Source of the DNA: CAIWMF01 sp964402065
GTDB taxonomy: Bacteria; Verrucomicrobiota; Verrucomicrobiia; Chthoniobacterales; UBA6821
Direction: 5' to 3'
Assembly: GCA_964402065.1 (NCBI GenBank)
Contig: CAYOAN010000001.1
Span: forward strand, 124,001 to 188,000
DNA length: 64,000 nt
A program made the position numbers and the translations under genes. How positions within the stretch are numbered: the stretch's first letter is position 1; every line of letters starts with the position of its first letter. Positions 8,186 through 16,566 of this stretch are shown one piece after another. The notes under the pieces are model-generated. The model had not been told where the DNA came from. It made no database searches and was given only the letters and a program-made list of their open reading frames with translations.

Positions 8186-9061
8186 ATGGTTCGTTGTTTT
8201 AATTTTTTACTCATTACTCTTTTGCTCCTATTGGCTGAGGTCAATTCTGTAAGAGCTGCTGATGATGGAAAGGAGAAGTCGTCTTCAACTTATAGTGAAA
8301 AAGAGTTTGAAGCGATGGCCCTGAAACTCCGTCAGCAGGCCATTGAGTCAACACGAGTTCCTCGAGTAGAAACAAAATCTCCTCTTGCTCTGTTAGGTCA
8401 AGGATTCAACCGTTATCCTTGGAAACGTGATATTTTTACAACAGTTTTTTGGATTGGAGAACGCCCTACTGCCCGTAATCCTGTTCCTAATAATAAAAGT
8501 ACATGGGATGCCAATTGGGCTCGTAATTTTGGTGGATATGATAATCCTAACCCTTCAGCGCGACAAAATTTTATTCCGAAAGGATTTACTCCTCGCCAAA
8601 ATCCTTTTTATTGTGCGCTTCCTTACAACGACGTTGGGCATGGAATAACTAAGTCAGATGCGCGGCATATCATTCCTTGGTTTAAAGATGTTTTTGTGAA
8701 ACCAGGGCAATCCGTATTGAAGGGGCGTTGGATAGCAATCCATCATGGAGGGCGGACTTGTTTTGCTCAGTGGGAGGACTGTGGGCCTTTTCGAACTGAT
8801 CATGGCTCCTATGTCTTCGGATCTGAGCGGCCTCGGCCCAACTTGAACCATGGTGCTGGCTTAGATATTTCACCTGCTGTTCGTGATTACCTTGGACTTG
8901 ATCAAAATCAAATTTGTGACTGGAAATTTGTTGATGCTGCTGCCGTTCCAGATGGCCCTTGGAAAAATTACGGAACGAATAATACTTTTGTTTTATTGCG
9001 CCAAGGAAAGGATCTCAAAGCTCATGATCCGAATAATGCCCATCATCCACCTAGAAATTAA
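8186..9061 (+). CDS. Secreted protein, possible double-psi beta-barrel (RlpA-like)
   Basis: The 291-residue protein has a clear signal peptide (hydrophobic 5-17, cleavage near VRAA at 22-25). The middle and C-terminal part contains CALPYND, then KGRWIAIHHGGRTCFAQW, WEDCGPF and AGLDISPAVRDYLGL. The last two recall the DRGPF and DLS-x-A-x-LG motifs of RlpA and other double-psi barrels, so a cell-wall binding or lytic role is possible; this is inference by motif order, not a firm family assignment. Four or more cysteines could form disulfides after export. It stands alone, convergent with ccsA. Confidence 0.6.
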   Translation: MVRCFNFLLITLLLLLAEVNSVRAADDGKEKSSSTYSEKEFEAMALKLRQQAIESTRVPRVETKSPLALLGQGFNRYPWKRDIFTTVFWIGERPTARNPVPNNKSTWDANWARNFGGYDNPNPSARQNFIPKGFTPRQNPFYCALPYNDVGHGITKSDARHIIPWFKDVFVKPGQSVLKGRWIAIHHGGRTCFAQWEDCGPFRTDHGSYVFGSERPRPNLNHGAGLDISPAVRDYLGLDQNQICDWKFVDAAAVPDGPWKNYGTNNTFVLLRQGKDLKAHDPNNAHHPPRN

Positions 9062-9114
9062 AGGTGAATGATAGGCCATACTGAAAAATAGAGTTTGTCT
9101 TCACCTCCACGAGC

Positions 9115-9142
9115 AGGAGAACTTTTTCAGCTCCTATTTTTT
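9115..9142 (+). terminator. Possible intrinsic terminator
   Basis: AGGAG at 9115-9119 can pair with CTCCT at 9131-9135 and is followed by a run of T at 9137-9142. It lies after the secreted-protein gene and overlaps the 3' end of the convergent ccsA gene. The stem is short, so confidence is moderate. Confidence 0.4.
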
Positions 9143-10800
9143 ACCAACCTAGTTGAGTTGTTGTGCCGTATTACCGTGATTGCAACAAGTGAAAGCTCGA
9201 GGCCTATGAATCCTAACACATAAGGAAATCCTCCTGTGCTGAAGCCATAGCTGTGGAGACCTGTTCCAAGAACAAAATTGACGCCATAGCACGCCATTAA
9301 CACGCTCAAGAACGCAAGGATCGAACCAATTGTTAAGCCAAAGCCTCCCCAACGTCCTGCGATTCTACCGTGTAAGAGAAAAAGATAAATTAAGAGCGTG
9401 ATGAGAGCCCATGTTTCTTTAGGATCCCAATCCCAAAAGCGGCCCCACGAATAGTTGGCCCAGACGCCACCAAGAATTGTTCCAACGGCTAATAGCAAAA
9501 CGCCAACTTGTAGCGTTCGGTAAAGATAGTTGTAGAGGATGGCTAATGGTTGATGCTTTAAAAGAAGGCGAATTAAAATGAGGTGAGAGATTCCTAGTGC
9601 GAGTGCAAAGGCTGCGTAGCTTAGTGTGATTGTGAGCACATGAATGGTAAGCCAGAAGTTATCGCGCAAGACTGGTACAAGCGGATTAATTGAAGGGTTA
9701 AGAATCATGGGTTGGCTATCAGCTAAAATCAGAGATGTCACAGCGATTGGAATAGCTCCCAAAATAAAAAATCCTCCTTTCAAAAAAGATTCAAAGAGCA
9801 ATGCAAAAAAAACAGTTCCAAAAGCAACCCAAATGACAACTTCATACATGTTAGTAACCGGAGGTCTTCCTGCAATCAGGATCCGAGCAGCAAGTCCTAG
9901 AGCTTGAAAGAAAAAACCACTTCCAACACAAAACCATGCTGAACGATGAAAGAAAGAATTTTTCTTAAGATTTTTTTTTCCAAAATCTGGCAAAAAGAAA
10001 AATAGAATTCCAGCTAGCGCGTAAAGAATCCAAGCCCAACGGAAGGGGTGCATTTTTTGATAAAAGACTTCCAGCTGTAATTTCCAAGGAGAGATCGGCT
10101 GAGGATCGAGGTTTTGGAAAAGCTGTTGTAATTGCGTCAGCCCTTGGAGAAAGAGTAATTGGTTGTTTTCAGTCCACCCTTGTTGTAAAAGCTGAAAACT
10201 TGCTTGAGTGGATTCGAGAGTTTGTTCAGGAACTGTTTGTTGCCATGCAGCAAGCGTATTCCATTGACCACCGCGCTGCGTGCTAGGAACAATGCGGAAG
10301 AGCGACCCGTCTCGAATTTCTTCAAAAAGAGCCATGCGCATTCCAACATCAGCGGCTTCCTTTAACAATCCTTCCACCCGATGGCTAGGGTCAGCACGTC
10401 GTGCTTTGCTGGCTTGGTCAATGAGTGCTAACAGGCCTGAATTATGGCGTAGTGTTTCATAGCTGAACAATTTTTGTTCTAGTGGAAGTCCCAATGTTTT
10501 TTTTAAAGGGCCATGCGAAATAAGTAATAATGTTTCCGTAGACCAGGGTTGATGAGGCTCGAGCCAGATTGAGGTAATTAGTTCAATCGCCTTTGTTTTT
10601 TTGCCGGAAACAATTAACGAAGAGCGACCGCTTAGCGTTCTTAATGTCTCTTCTGCAAAAATCAAATAAGGCTTTCGACGGCCATTTTCTTGGATGGGGA
10701 GTTGCTCAAAGGAAGGAGGGATCTTGCTCAAAGAGCCATAACTTGAAATTGCTGTTAGCAAAAACAACCCTGTTGTAATGGTGGAGATGAACTTTTTCAT
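9127..10800 (-). CDS. ccsA: Cytochrome c biogenesis protein CcsA/ResC (System II) with N-terminal extension
   Basis: The 557-residue membrane protein carries heme to the outside face and attaches it to CxxCH apocytochromes together with ResB. The C-terminal half has about eight membrane segments and the WWD motif (WGRFWDWDPKE near 450-460) with flanking conserved histidines. The N-terminal 230 residues are an exported, mostly helical extension after a signal-like segment (4-20); family members in ACIII-containing bacteria often have such an extension with GRRKPYLIFAEE. I start at the ATG at 10800, which overlaps the resB stop by four bases. It serves the many c-type cytochromes encoded from 24897 on. 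Confidence 0.92.
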   Translation of the reverse strand: MKKFISTITTGLFLLTAISSYGSLSKIPPSFEQLPIQENGRRKPYLIFAEETLRTLSGRSSLIVSGKKTKAIELITSIWLEPHQPWSTETLLLISHGPLKKTLGLPLEQKLFSYETLRHNSGLLALIDQASKARRADPSHRVEGLLKEAADVGMRMALFEEIRDGSLFRIVPSTQRGGQWNTLAAWQQTVPEQTLESTQASFQLLQQGWTENNQLLFLQGLTQLQQLFQNLDPQPISPWKLQLEVFYQKMHPFRWAWILYALAGILFFFLPDFGKKNLKKNSFFHRSAWFCVGSGFFFQALGLAARILIAGRPPVTNMYEVVIWVAFGTVFFALLFESFLKGGFFILGAIPIAVTSLILADSQPMILNPSINPLVPVLRDNFWLTIHVLTITLSYAAFALALGISHLILIRLLLKHQPLAILYNYLYRTLQVGVLLLAVGTILGGVWANYSWGRFWDWDPKETWALITLLIYLFLLHGRIAGRWGGFGLTIGSILAFLSVLMACYGVNFVLGTGLHSYGFSTGGFPYVLGFIGLELSLVAITVIRHNNSTRLVKNRS

Positions 10801-12617
10801 TTTTTCTTTTTCCAATAAAACATCATCCCAATTCCAATGCAAATCGCAAGTGAGCCAATCCATTTGAAGAGCCAACCAGGATCGTAAAGGACTTGTAATG
10901 TTGTCTCATCAAGGTCACGGGGATTCCATTCTGCTTGTGAAAATTTATAATTAATGCCCGTTAAATTAGCTAACAATGTTCCAGGATAACTTGCTGGATG
11001 ATTCATGTGAATGAGGCCATCGCGGGTTATGCCGGTTGTTAAATTTTTAAAACGGACATTAGCACGAAAGTCACTGGGGGTATCAGTTCCTTCATCACGT
11101 GGAACTTCAAAGTGAAGCAGCTCTATACTGAATGGAATAGGGCGTAGTTGTAATCCATATGCAATGCGGACCATTTGTTGATCCATGGTGAGAGGAGTAA
11201 CTGCGCCTGAGATGATCCATTGTGCAGGCCCTTGTTGATGTTCTTGATTGGTGAGATAAGCGTGAAAGCCAGGTGGAGCCGTGGAGGGATCAGATTTTAA
11301 ATGGGATGTGTTTGGAAGTGGCGTAACAGTATAACCAATTTCTTCATGGAAGCCTGCATCAAGAAGTGTGCAGGTCCAATCAGACCATCCGAGTGCCATA
11401 ACAGCTTTTATGGCAAGTGTTCCTGCCTTTTGAATAGAGGAACCGCGACCAAGTTGGTATTGAATACTTTTAGAATCAGCATCCAAAGCTAGTTGTAGCC
11501 ATGGAGTATTTTTCTGAGTGAGGGGTTCAATGTTTGTTGATGAAAAAAGAATCTCAGCGCGCAGGGCCGGATTTTTTGGCTGTTGAGAAAGCGTGGTTGG
11601 TTTTCCATCGACTAATTTGAAGTCAGGCCAATATTCCTTAATGGTGATGGTAGCTGTTCCAACGGGCAGTTTTTGCTGCATTAAATCAAATCGCGAATAG
11701 CTTGTGGATGTCCCTTCTGATGTCGCAATCGTGACAAGGCTTCCATCATTACTTAATGACAGTTTGATTCCTGAAGGTTGGTTTTCAGTAACAATGACGG
11801 GCGCAAAGTTAGCAGCCACGAGTTGGGACTCGTGATGCAAAGTAGCGTGAGGCTTTGGAAGCGTTGATAAGAATTGAATTGTTGCCAGTCCAAAAAAATC
11901 AAATGTTGAAGAGGATGTATCAGCAAGAGTTAATGGAACAACTTGTTGTTGATGGAGCATCTTGCTTTGAAGGAGGAGCAGGAGGGCTGCGGGTGCTTTA
12001 GGATCCTTGCTGGCTTGAAGAAGCGGTTGTTGTTCGAGGTGTTTGCTCCAATCATCAATGACAAGATGAAATTCTGTTCCGGGAATAGAAAGTTGTGTGG
12101 GGCGGTTGGTTGAAGGGCGAGTAATTGTGGCGTCGTAGGGGAGTAGATAGAGATAAGAATCGGCGGGGCTTTCTATTTGAATGACACTTTGACGCGTCGT
12201 GATTTTGCTGAGAGGAGCGTCACGATGAAGCGTGACATTTCCTTCGAATCCCCATGTCATACCGATCATAGCTCCTATCAATAAAACAATGATTCCGTAA
12301 TGAGTGATGATAAAACCGACGTGCTTTCTTTCCCAGGGCCAACGGGTCAAAGTAACCGCAAAGAGGTTGATGCAAAGAACGGTAAGCCATGCCATGAACC
12401 AGGGAGCTTTGTAAATAGCGGTTTGAGCTATCTGAGTATCGTAATGTGATTCAGCAAAGGTAGCGATGGCGCAAGCTAGAGCAATAGTGGCAAGAAGGAG
12501 CAAGGCAAGCTGCAAAGAGCCAAGCAAATGAATGATCTGCCACCAAAGGGAGTTTTGTTGTCGCTCTTTGATCAGAGCTTGGCGAGATTTTTTTTGGGGA
12601 GTAAATTCTGTTTTCAA
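10797..12617 (-). CDS. resB: ResB-like cytochrome c biogenesis protein (System II)
   Basis: The 606-residue partner of CcsA keeps the apocytochrome reduced and in position for heme attachment. Three membrane segments lie in the first 130 residues (about 31-55, 72-90 and 100-122), followed by a large periplasmic domain (130-575) and a final membrane segment near 580-600, the usual ResB plan. The start is a TTG at 12617; no in-frame ATG or GTG gives a full N-terminus. The downstream ccsA start overlaps its stop as ATGA, so the pair is translationally coupled. Confidence 0.9.
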   Translation of the reverse strand: MKTEFTPQKKSRQALIKERQQNSLWWQIIHLLGSLQLALLLLATIALACAIATFAESHYDTQIAQTAIYKAPWFMAWLTVLCINLFAVTLTRWPWERKHVGFIITHYGIIVLLIGAMIGMTWGFEGNVTLHRDAPLSKITTRQSVIQIESPADSYLYLLPYDATITRPSTNRPTQLSIPGTEFHLVIDDWSKHLEQQPLLQASKDPKAPAALLLLLQSKMLHQQQVVPLTLADTSSSTFDFFGLATIQFLSTLPKPHATLHHESQLVAANFAPVIVTENQPSGIKLSLSNDGSLVTIATSEGTSTSYSRFDLMQQKLPVGTATITIKEYWPDFKLVDGKPTTLSQQPKNPALRAEILFSSTNIEPLTQKNTPWLQLALDADSKSIQYQLGRGSSIQKAGTLAIKAVMALGWSDWTCTLLDAGFHEEIGYTVTPLPNTSHLKSDPSTAPPGFHAYLTNQEHQQGPAQWIISGAVTPLTMDQQMVRIAYGLQLRPIPFSIELLHFEVPRDEGTDTPSDFRANVRFKNLTTGITRDGLIHMNHPASYPGTLLANLTGINYKFSQAEWNPRDLDETTLQVLYDPGWLFKWIGSLAICIGIGMMFYWKKKK

Positions 12618-12738
12618 ATTAAGGAGAATTTAATCATAAAAAGTGTCAGGAACACAGAAAAGAAAAACGTATTCTTGAGAAGGTAGAAATGGCCATTGCT
12701 CTTTTAATCTTAAAACATGAAAGAGAATAAAAAACTTG

Positions 12739-12855
12739 ATGCAATAGCGCTTGTTTTAAACTTTTTGTTCTGGTGCATCGCTCATGATTTAGGTTGGCTC
12801 TACCCGTACAACAAGCGCTTTTAAAGTCAACTCGTTGCGCCAACTTTCTCATTTT
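12739..12855. other. Non-coding region with nested inverted repeats
   Basis: Within the 295-base divergent gap between resB and the PAP2 gene, AGCGCTTGTT (12746-12755) is the exact reverse complement of AACAAGCGCT (12810-12819). GATGCA (12739-12744) matches TGCATC nearby, and GTTGGC and GCCAAC form another pair. The structures are mutually exclusive in part. It could be a regulatory leader, a small RNA, or a remnant repeat. The last 40 bases before the PAP2 start carry the TTTGTGTTCTTTGTGG leader motif. Confidence 0.35.
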
Positions 12856-12912
12856 CAGTGACGCTTTTAGGTTTAACTTTGTGTTCTTTGTGGTTAACTT
12901 TTTTGGAATACT

Positions 12913-13560
12913 ATGGACCAAATACTACAGCATTGGGTTAATCGAGAAGCCACAGCGCCTTGGCTAGATCAAATAATGGCGGATATCACCAGCTTTTCTG
13001 CATGGAGGCCTTTTCTTTTTGCGGCTCTCATTCTTGGAATCATTTTTGGAAAGTTTCGCTTACGCACGATGCTTCTTTGTTTGCTCATCACTCTTGGTAT
13101 TACCGATGGTATTATTGTTAACGGACTAAAACATGCGGTCGGCCGTCTAAGGCCTTTCCAAGCGCAAGAAGGAGTCAGAGTAGTCCATTTAAAACAGGCT
13201 TCTCCACAATTTCTTTCGATGAATTCTTCGCCTGACGTTCAGCTTTCTAAAGCGCCTCGCGCCAATGAACCTGCTCAAGGGCGTTCCTTTCCTTCTTCTC
13301 ACTCTGCAAATATCATGCTTTCTGCAACAGTCATTTTTCTTTTTTACCGGCGTTGGGGAGTTTTAGCACTTTTGATAGCTTGCATGGTATTTTATTCTCG
13401 TATTTATACCGGCATGCATTGGCCAACAGATGTTCTTGCTGGAGCAATAGTCGGATGTCTTTCAGCAGTATCAATCGTGGCCTTGTTGAATAAAGCATGG
13501 CAACAATGGGGGGGGAAATTTTTTCCTGAGTTAGTAGTACGACATCCCTCACTTCGGTAA
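12913..13560 (+). CDS. PAP2-family membrane phosphatase
   Basis: A 215-residue membrane protein with all three acid phosphatase motifs: K73 to R80-P81 (KHAVGRLRP), the SFPSSHSAN motif with the catalytic His (125-133), and SRIYTGMHWPTD with H169 and D173. Members dephosphorylate undecaprenyl pyrophosphate, phosphatidylglycerol phosphate or lipid A on the periplasmic side; sequence alone does not say which. Five membrane segments are visible. The loop between motifs 1 and 2 is unusually long (about 45 residues). A GT-C glycosyltransferase follows after 17 bases, so a lipid-carrier or lipid A role fits. Confidence 0.88.
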   Translation: MDQILQHWVNREATAPWLDQIMADITSFSAWRPFLFAALILGIIFGKFRLRTMLLCLLITLGITDGIIVNGLKHAVGRLRPFQAQEGVRVVHLKQASPQFLSMNSSPDVQLSKAPRANEPAQGRSFPSSHSANIMLSATVIFLFYRRWGVLALLIACMVFYSRIYTGMHWPTDVLAGAIVGCLSAVSIVALLNKAWQQWGGKFFPELVVRHPSLR

Positions 13561-13577
13561 ACTCGATTTTAAAAATC

Positions 13578-15143
13578 ATGAACTTTCCCTGGATCATTTT
13601 TGGACTGATAACAATTCTTCGTTTGCTAATTGCGGCCTTTGGGCACGTTAACGAGACAGAATCCTATTTGCTTCTTTGTTCTCATCATCTTGATTGGGGG
13701 TTTATGGAGGGACCAGCTGGAGTTCCTGCTCTGATGCGGATAAGTGGAATCTTAGGAAGTCATCTTTTTATTTTGAGGTGTTTCTCCCCGTTGCTGGTTC
13801 TGGGAGGCTCTTGGATTCTCTGGCGTTGGATCTCAGTGCTACGAAATCGAGAAACTGCATTTTGGACCGTCATAGCTTTTAATGCTTTGCCACTGACAAA
13901 TGCAGCCAGTGTTGTCATGGAAGGAACAATTGTCGTGGCGTGCTGTTGGCTTGCGGCACTTTGGATAAGTTGGATGCTGATAACAAATAAAATTCAAAAA
14001 AATAAAATTTCAACCTGGTTGATTTTTGGTTTTATTTTGGCCATTGGCACGCAGATGACTTATCAGATTGGATGGCTCTTGTTATTAGTCATGATTGCTT
14101 CTTTAGGTTTTTTTCAGAATGAGCTCCCTCTTGAGAATGAGAGTGTAGTTGCTTTTTCAGGATGGAAGAAATTCTTTGGGATTTTAGCTGCACTATTTCT
14201 TTTAGCTCTAAGCTGGTTGCCAATTATGTTGTGGAATCAACATCATGATGGACTTCAATTTCAAAATATGACCTGGGATGCCTTTTGGGCATGGGCTCCT
14301 TGGGAGAATGACTATTTTCAGCAACTACCTATTACATGGTCTCTCCTGGTGCTGGTGCCGCTACTGATTGCCAGCATCTGCTCTCTTTCTGGAATATGGA
14401 ATATTGAGAACCCTTTTTTCTTGGTTGGAGTTATTCCCTTGTTTCTTTGTGTGAATGAGCTTGGTCATGAACAAGTCCCTTTTGCGCTCATCCTCGTAAC
14501 AACAGCACTTTTTTTGCCTCTGGCTATTGAACTCCTTACTCAAACACAAAAAAGAAAAATAGCTGGATTGTTGCTCTTGCTTCTTTTTGGAGGATCATCC
14601 CTTTTGCTTCTTGTTGGAAAAATTTCTACCTCAACAGTGCAAGAATCTTCCTGGGACTTCCCCTCAGCAAGAGGTGTGTTAGGCGTAGAAGCTGTGGGAG
14701 AACAGTTGATAAAGCTAAGGAAGTCATATGCAGATACGTCGGGAAGAGAACCGTTTCTTATTGCAGAGAAGCCAGGGCTTGCAGCAATTTTAGGAACTGT
14801 GATACCGATTGATTATCCGGAAAGACCAGCTGCACCTTCCGTTTTCGTAGCTGAATCGCCTGCTTTAACAAGTCAATTTCAACTTTGGCCAAACTATGCC
14901 GATGCGACAACCGAAAATGCAACACCTGACCCACTCTATACGGAAGAGAAAGCAGTGAGCCCTTTCTTGGGACAAGACGCTTTTTACATTACAACAGAAA
15001 AGTTAGACAACCTGCCGCAAAGCATTACTAGTGCTTTTGCTGCAGTTGTTCCCTTGAGTCTTACCTTCACATTGACTAAAAACGGAACGCCAGAGCAGCT
15101 GAACGTTTACCTCTGCCAGCATTATCAAATGCTTACATTGTAG
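13578..15143 (+). CDS. GT-C type (GT39/ArnT-like) membrane glycosyltransferase
   Basis: The 521-residue protein has about 12 membrane segments and a C-terminal soluble domain of about 150 residues. Near the N-terminus, NETESYLLL then HHLDWGFMEGPAGVP corresponds to the DE-x-Y and HLDWGY-DHPP region of ArnT-like and dolichyl-phosphate mannosyltransferases. These enzymes move a sugar from a polyprenyl phosphate donor to a lipid or protein outside the membrane. The first acidic residue of the motif is shifted (TES), as in many divergent members. It is probably co-transcribed with the PAP2 phosphatase. Donor and acceptor are unknown. Confidence 0.75.
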   Translation: MNFPWIIFGLITILRLLIAAFGHVNETESYLLLCSHHLDWGFMEGPAGVPALMRISGILGSHLFILRCFSPLLVLGGSWILWRWISVLRNRETAFWTVIAFNALPLTNAASVVMEGTIVVACCWLAALWISWMLITNKIQKNKISTWLIFGFILAIGTQMTYQIGWLLLLVMIASLGFFQNELPLENESVVAFSGWKKFFGILAALFLLALSWLPIMLWNQHHDGLQFQNMTWDAFWAWAPWENDYFQQLPITWSLLVLVPLLIASICSLSGIWNIENPFFLVGVIPLFLCVNELGHEQVPFALILVTTALFLPLAIELLTQTQKRKIAGLLLLLLFGGSSLLLLVGKISTSTVQESSWDFPSARGVLGVEAVGEQLIKLRKSYADTSGREPFLIAEKPGLAAILGTVIPIDYPERPAAPSVFVAESPALTSQFQLWPNYADATTENATPDPLYTEEKAVSPFLGQDAFYITTEKLDNLPQSITSAFAAVVPLSLTFTLTKNGTPEQLNVYLCQHYQMLTL

Positions 15144-15233
15144 AAAGTGGACTTCATAAGGGCATTCATAAAGTTTCATCTTTCTAACTTCCATCTTGCT
15201 CCCTACTTTTTTTCTGCTAAGCTTCTTTCCCAC

Positions 15234-15305
15234 GCCAGGGTAGCTCAGCGGTAGAGCAGGGGACTCATAAGCCCTTGGTCGGGAGTTCGATTCTCCCCTC
15301 TGGCA
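15234..15305 (+). tRNA. tRNA with CAT anticodon (elongator Met, or Ile2)
   Basis: A 72-nt cloverleaf: acceptor GCCAGGG with CTCTGGC (one G-U), D arm GCTC/GAGC, anticodon loop CTCATAA, T arm GGGAG/CTCCC with TTCGATT, discriminator A. G1-C72 pairing excludes initiator tRNA. There is an A-G mismatch at the base of the anticodon loop (31:39). CCA is not encoded. A T-rich stretch follows. Confidence 0.93.
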
Positions 15306-15343
15306 CTTTTTATTTTTTAGTTTAACTTTTTCTCACTTTTGTT

Positions 15344-15679
15344 ATGGCCAAAGCACCCGTTAAAAAAAATAGTTCTGCAATTAAGCGTACAAAGCAAAGC
15401 GCTACGCGCCATGCTCGCAATACGAGCATTCTTTCTAGCTTAAAAACACAAGAGAAAAAAGTGATGAAGGCTCTAGAAGCAGAATCAGTCGAGCTTAAAG
15501 AGCTTTTTCAAAAATTTATTTCGATGCTTGATAAAGCAGTAAAGAAAAGTGTTGTTCCTAAAAATAGAGCTGCTCGCAAAAAGAGCCTTTTGAACAAGCG
15601 TGTTGCTAGCGGCAAGAGCACTGTTGCTAAGCCAGTCGCAAAAAAAGCAAAACCAAAAGCAAAAGCTGCTAAGAAATAA
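15344..15679 (+). CDS. rpsT: 30S ribosomal protein S20 with Lys/Ala-rich tail
   Basis: The 111-residue protein matches S20: SAIKRTKQSATRHARN at the start, a helical middle, and LDKAVKKSVVPKNRAARKKS near 65-85. S20 is a primary binder of 16S rRNA in the small subunit. The last 25 residues add a tail of Lys, Ala and Pro (AKPVAKKAKPKAKAAKK) beyond the usual length of about 87, which makes it look superficially like a histone H1 protein. It follows the tRNA gene by 38 bases and ends in a strong terminator. There is no Shine-Dalgarno sequence before the ATG. Confidence 0.9.
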   Translation: MAKAPVKKNSSAIKRTKQSATRHARNTSILSSLKTQEKKVMKALEAESVELKELFQKFISMLDKAVKKSVVPKNRAARKKSLLNKRVASGKSTVAKPVAKKAKPKAKAAKK

Positions 15680-15697
15680 AAAAGATAACTTTAATTA

Positions 15698-15738
15698 ACC
15701 GCAAAACACGCGAGCTATCGTGGTTTTGCGGTTTTTTT
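15698..15738. terminator. Intrinsic terminator, probably bidirectional
   Basis: AACCGCAAAACACG pairs with CGTGGTTTTGCGGTT with one bulge, loop CGAGCTAT, followed by seven T residues. It ends rpsT. Because the stem is also flanked by A residues on the left, it could terminate the convergent ABC permease gene, whose stop codon overlaps its right edge. Confidence 0.9.
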
Positions 15739-16549
15739 ATTTGTTGAATTGCTTGCGTGGTTTCGCAACAAGGTAGTAACTAATACCAAAGGTTACTACG
15801 CCAAAGAGCGCAGTAATCATCAGTGAAAAAAGATAGTGAGGCGGTGGTGTTAGAAATGTTTCCGCCATAAAGGCATCACGAATCGAAGAGACGCTGTAAC
15901 TAACAGGATTGAGCAAACCTACCCAATAAAGCCAACCGCTTCCTGCAGGCATGGGGAAGAGAGCTCCTGACATCATCCAAAGTGGCATGAGAAAAATATT
16001 CATGATGGCATGGAAGCCTTGTGTTGAGTCCATTGGCCAGGCAACAAGAAATCCAAGGCCAGTCATGCAAAATCCAACTAAAACAAAAGCAGGAAGTAAT
16101 AAAATTATTTGGCTAAAACCAATTGGAATGTGAGCAAGCGGAGCTAGAACGCAAAACAGGATAGCTTGAAGGACAGCAAGAGTGGTGCCGCCCAAAAATT
16201 TTCCAAGTGGAATTGTTGCTGGGGAAAGTGGGGCTACGAGAGCCCCTTGTAGAAAGCCTTCACGGCGATCTTCAATTACTGAGATTGTAGAAAAAATCGC
16301 AGTGAAGAGCATGATGAGGACAATCGTTCCTGGGAAAAAATAAGCGAGATAAGTTTCGCTTGTACTAGCTCCCGAGCTGTGAAATGAAGGCCCAAAGCCT
16401 GATCCTACGAGAAGCCAGAAAACAAGGGGTGTTGCGAGCGCTCCAATAATTCGATTGCGCTGGCGCAAAAAGCGAATGACATCACGCCACCACAGAGCGC
16501 GCACAGGAGTCCAAAGAAATTGAGAGGAAGGAGGTGTTAAAGATGACAT
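15737..16549 (-). CDS. ABC-2 type transporter permease
   Basis: A 270-residue inner membrane protein has six membrane segments and the ABC-2 permease pattern of the DrrB/NodJ class, with an N-terminal cytoplasmic stretch (RDVIRFLRQRNRIIGALATP) and the conserved LNPVSYSV near 205. It forms the channel of an exporter powered by the ATPase gene immediately upstream (17 bases apart). Substrates of this class include drugs, polysaccharides and lipids; nothing here identifies the cargo. The 3' end abuts the rpsT terminator. Confidence 0.88.
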   Translation of the reverse strand: MSSLTPPSSQFLWTPVRALWWRDVIRFLRQRNRIIGALATPLVFWLLVGSGFGPSFHSSGASTSETYLAYFFPGTIVLIMLFTAIFSTISVIEDRREGFLQGALVAPLSPATIPLGKFLGGTTLAVLQAILFCVLAPLAHIPIGFSQIILLLPAFVLVGFCMTGLGFLVAWPMDSTQGFHAIMNIFLMPLWMMSGALFPMPAGSGWLYWVGLLNPVSYSVSSIRDAFMAETFLTPPPHYLFSLMITALFGVVTFGISYYLVAKPRKQFNK

Positions 16550-16566
16550 ATGATTAGCGTATTTTT

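Noticed and set aside
15344..15679. Histone H1-like protein
   Set aside because: The first 85 residues match ribosomal protein S20 in order and spacing; only the tail is H1-like.
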